Shown here one piece after another: positions 62,515 to 64,000 of a stretch of 64,000 nucleotides of DNA. Source of the DNA: Streptomyces sp. NRRL WC-3605. GTDB lineage: Bacteria > Actinomycetota > Actinomycetes > Streptomycetales > Streptomycetaceae. Each line of letters opens with the position of its first letter. Position 1 is the first letter of the stretch. A model generated the notes under the pieces. It saw nothing but the letters and a program-made list of their open reading frames with translations, was not told the DNA's origin and made no database searches. Made by a program: the position numbers and the translations under genes. The stretch is taken from contig NZ_LLZN01000091.1 of assembly GCF_001509795.1 (NCBI RefSeq), forward strand, positions 124,001 to 188,000, in the 5' to 3' direction.

Positions 62515-62851
62515 GTGCTTGACCTCGTCCTGAACCCGGACGAGCCGGTTCACGTCGCCCTCCGACGGCAGGTGCCCCGACTCAGGGTGCAATCCCGCTG
62601 TGAGTGCGGTTGCGGCACTGCCTACTTCGACCTCGACGCCGACGCGGTGGAGCTCGCGCCAACGGGCCCCGGCACCGTCGTGGCTGCCGACGTGCAACTG
62701 TTCACCGAAACCGGCGAGTGCCCTGGCGAGGTCCTGGTCTTCGCGCACGGCGGCTACCTCTCAGGCTGGAGGTCTGTTCTTGGAGCGATGACGTCGGGTG
62801 AATCTCGCCGCGGCGCTGGCAAAAGCCATCGTCCTGAACCCGAGCCGGTAG
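62515..62851 (+). pseudogene. Frameshifted remnant of a small Cys-containing protein gene
   Basis: Beginning at GTG 62515 (true start uncertain) one frame reads LRRQVPRLRVQSRCECGCGT, AYFDLDADAVE and GECPGEVLVFAHGGYLS. The reading then passes into a second frame at about 62764 (LEVCSWSDDVG) and a third at about 62798 (VNLAAALAKAIVLNPSR), ending at TAG 62849-62851. Joined, the three pieces resemble a continuous Streptomyces hypothetical protein with a CxCGCGTxYF motif and a SWSDD tail. Two indels have broken it. Confidence 0.6.
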
Positions 62852-63077
62852 CAGCCGGCGGTCTCGGACCCTGACGCCGTCACCACGAGTCGACCGACAT
62901 CCCGGGTTCAAGTTCAGTACCGCCGGCTGGCCCGCCCGACCGGTTCACACGGCGCCGAGAGAGCCCGGATCAACCCCATCGAATTGCCGGCATGAGTCCC
63001 GGGCGACGCCGAGCAGCTCCGTCATCGGCACCGCGCGACGACTGGTCGCGGAGAGGTCGTGAGGTCTGCACGCCCGT

Positions 63078-63323
63078 ATGGGAGTGCGCCAGCACCCCAG
63101 ACGACTCGAGCCCTACGAGAACCGCCTGATCCGCGCATTCCTGTGTCCGGACGGCTACCGCAACTACGGCGACTACCTCATGACAGAGCCGTTGGGGCAC
63201 GTCGCCTCGTGACGTCGTTCTCGCCCTCGGTGGTCAGGCAGCCAGAACGGCCGAAGCTGCCGGCCACTTCAGTGGGTGGAACTACGAACGGCTGCTGTTC
63301 CCGGAGACACCCGCCGAACCGTA
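63078..63323 (+). pseudogene. Possible gene remnant in two frames
   Basis: ATG 63078 to TGA 63212 encodes 44 residues (RRLEPYENRLIRAFLCPDGY and YGDYLMTEPL). From about 63210 the next frame continues DVVLALGGQAARTAEAAGHF and SGWNYERLLFPETPAEP to TAG 63321-63323. The second piece looks like a natural protein C-terminus. I cannot name the family. A frameshifted 3-prime relic is the simplest reading. Confidence 0.35.
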
Positions 63324-63378
63324 GGCCCCGCCGAACGAGCCGTGGCCGCAAACCCAGCGGCCCTCTGCCGGCGTCCAC

Positions 63379-63807
63379 TCATGGACGGACAATTGCTTGC
63401 TCAAGCAGGTCCCTGAGAGCGCGCTGCTGATCAGGACTGAGACCGGCCAGCGGCGAGTCCTGGGCGAGGAGTTCAAGGACCTGTTCACGGAGGGAACCGC
63501 CCTCGGCGGTGAGGATGAGTTGCTTGGCGCGGCGATCGGTGGGGTGCGCGCGTCGTTCGACCAGGCCCTGTTTCTCCAGCTTGTCGATGACGAAGGTCAC
63601 GTTGGAGGGCTCGCAGCTCATGCGTTCGGCGAGCTCGCGCATGGTCATCGGTCCGGTCATCTCCCGCAGCGCGGTCACCTGCGGCACGGTGAGGCCCAGA
63701 GTCGCGGCGCGTACGCGCACATGATCGGAGATCTGCTGGGCCAGTCCGTTGATCAGGCCACACACCCTTCGCTCGGCGACGGTCTGCGGCTCCGGGGGCT
63801 TCGTCAT
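63379..63807 (-). CDS. MarR-family transcriptional regulator
   Basis: A 142-residue winged-helix regulator: dimerisation helices (VCGLINGLAQQISDHVRVRA), recognition region MTMRELAERMSCEPSNVTFV, and the wing KLEKQGLVERRAHPTDRRAK. ATG 63807 follows GGTGGA by 6 nt; an in-frame ATG at 63849 lies inside the operator-like repeats and is rejected. It is divergent from the gene starting at 63931, with operator-like half-sites between, so it probably represses itself and that gene in response to a small aromatic or redox ligand. Confidence 0.88.
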   Translation of the reverse strand: MTKPPEPQTVAERRVCGLINGLAQQISDHVRVRAATLGLTVPQVTALREMTGPMTMRELAERMSCEPSNVTFVIDKLEKQGLVERRAHPTDRRAKQLILTAEGGSLREQVLELLAQDSPLAGLSPDQQRALRDLLEQAIVRP

Positions 63808-63828
63808 GCGTTCCACCCTACCAAATCG

Positions 63829-63872
63829 CATCAAGCTAAAATCATTCAAGCTTGTAATATTCTGGCTTGATG
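63829..63872. promoter_or_regulatory. Operator-like CAAGC/GCTTG array between marR and the divergent gene
   Basis: CATCAAGC (63829-63836) and GCTTGATG (63865-63872) are exact complements flanking a central palindrome CAAGCTTG (63847-63854) in an AT-rich stretch. Four half-sites (CAAGC or GCTTG) in 44 bp fit cooperative binding of MarR dimers. Confidence 0.65.
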
Positions 63873-63930
63873 CTTATGGTTGCGTCGTCGCGTCCGGGCG
63901 ACGCAACGATGATCGACAAGGTGAGGAAAC

Positions 63931-64000
63931 GTGGCGTATTCCGCAGACGATCTGGTCCAGAGGCTGAGGAAGCCGGCGGGTATCCGCTCGGTACGACTGG
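63931..64000 (+). CDS. Start of a gene cut by the window end
   Basis: GTG 63931 preceded by GGTGAGG. 23 codons remain open to the edge (AYSADDLVQRLRKPAGIRSV). Too little to assign a family. It is the likely target of the divergent MarR regulator. Confidence 0.6.
   Translation, partial: MAYSADDLVQRLRKPAGIRSVRL

Larger units (their letters stand above)
62293..63378. other. Decayed, gene-poor stretch
   Basis: About 1.1 kb with no intact gene and lower coding regularity than the rest of the window. It contains a frameshifted pseudogene (62515-62851), a short ORF at 63078-63212 and a coding-like tail ending at 63323. A minus-strand segment ends NHAVTCGFKF-stop at about 62333. No integrase, transposase, tRNA or terminal repeats were seen. 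Confidence 0.55.

Noticed and set aside
62515..62874. Intact 119-codon gene
   Set aside because: The C-terminal 35 residues are low-complexity and family-like sequence continues in the other two frames, so it is treated as frameshifted.

Overview
The window is high-GC DNA with GTG and TTG starts, four-base ATGA/GTGA overlaps between neighbouring genes and the gene content of an actinobacterial core chromosome, almost certainly Streptomyces. I saw no rRNA, tRNA, CRISPR array, IS element or phage, and by eye no in-frame TTA (bldA-dependent) codon in the genes as called. From the typA/LpqW-like pair onward, the gene order (mshB, 7Fe ferredoxin, dapC, dapE, LOG protein, folP2-type DHPS, DivIVA-like, tag, DUF3117, O-methyltransferase, sigE-type ECF factor, anti-sigma, htrA, tatB) matches what I recall of the M. 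tuberculosis Rv1165-Rv1224 region. This supports the functional calls.

Layout. 0.1-4.4 kb: a SPOR-domain gene interrupted by an amber codon, a NUDIX hydrolase, a stand-alone RsbW-like kinase and a PAS-PAS-GAF-PP2C-kinase regulator. 4.5-10 kb (minus strand): a coiled-coil membrane protein that looks like a TPM-domain protein without its TPM domain, then a three-gene succinate dehydrogenase/fumarate reductase operon. 10.4-14.7 kb: an LpqW-like solute-binding lipoprotein and typA/bipA.

15.3-36 kb is the most striking part. It holds three complete five-gene oligopeptide ABC importers back to back: a bldKABCDE-like operon (plus), a second system (minus) whose binding protein is held by a C-terminal membrane helix, and a third system (plus) in oppABCDF order. 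The array is followed by a convergent DPP-IV-type serine peptidase. Strong inverted-repeat terminators separate the transcription units. The bldK leader holds a short ORF that looks like a decayed binding-protein signal peptide and a perfect hairpin.

36-62 kb: a small membrane protein, a DUF5753/DUF397 (Scr1-type) pair, mshB, a cell-wall-binding membrane protein with a long disordered region, an ABC-2 exporter translationally coupled to a DesK/DesR-type two-component system, lysine (DAP) and folate enzymes, a DNA-repair glycosylase, and the envelope-stress cluster sigma-anti-sigma-HtrA-TatB. A methyltransferase just before that cluster has no conventional start codon and appears to use ATT.

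62.3-63.4 kb is a decayed, gene-poor stretch with a twice-frameshifted pseudogene. The window ends with a MarR regulator, its operator-like promoter region and the first codons of a divergent gene.
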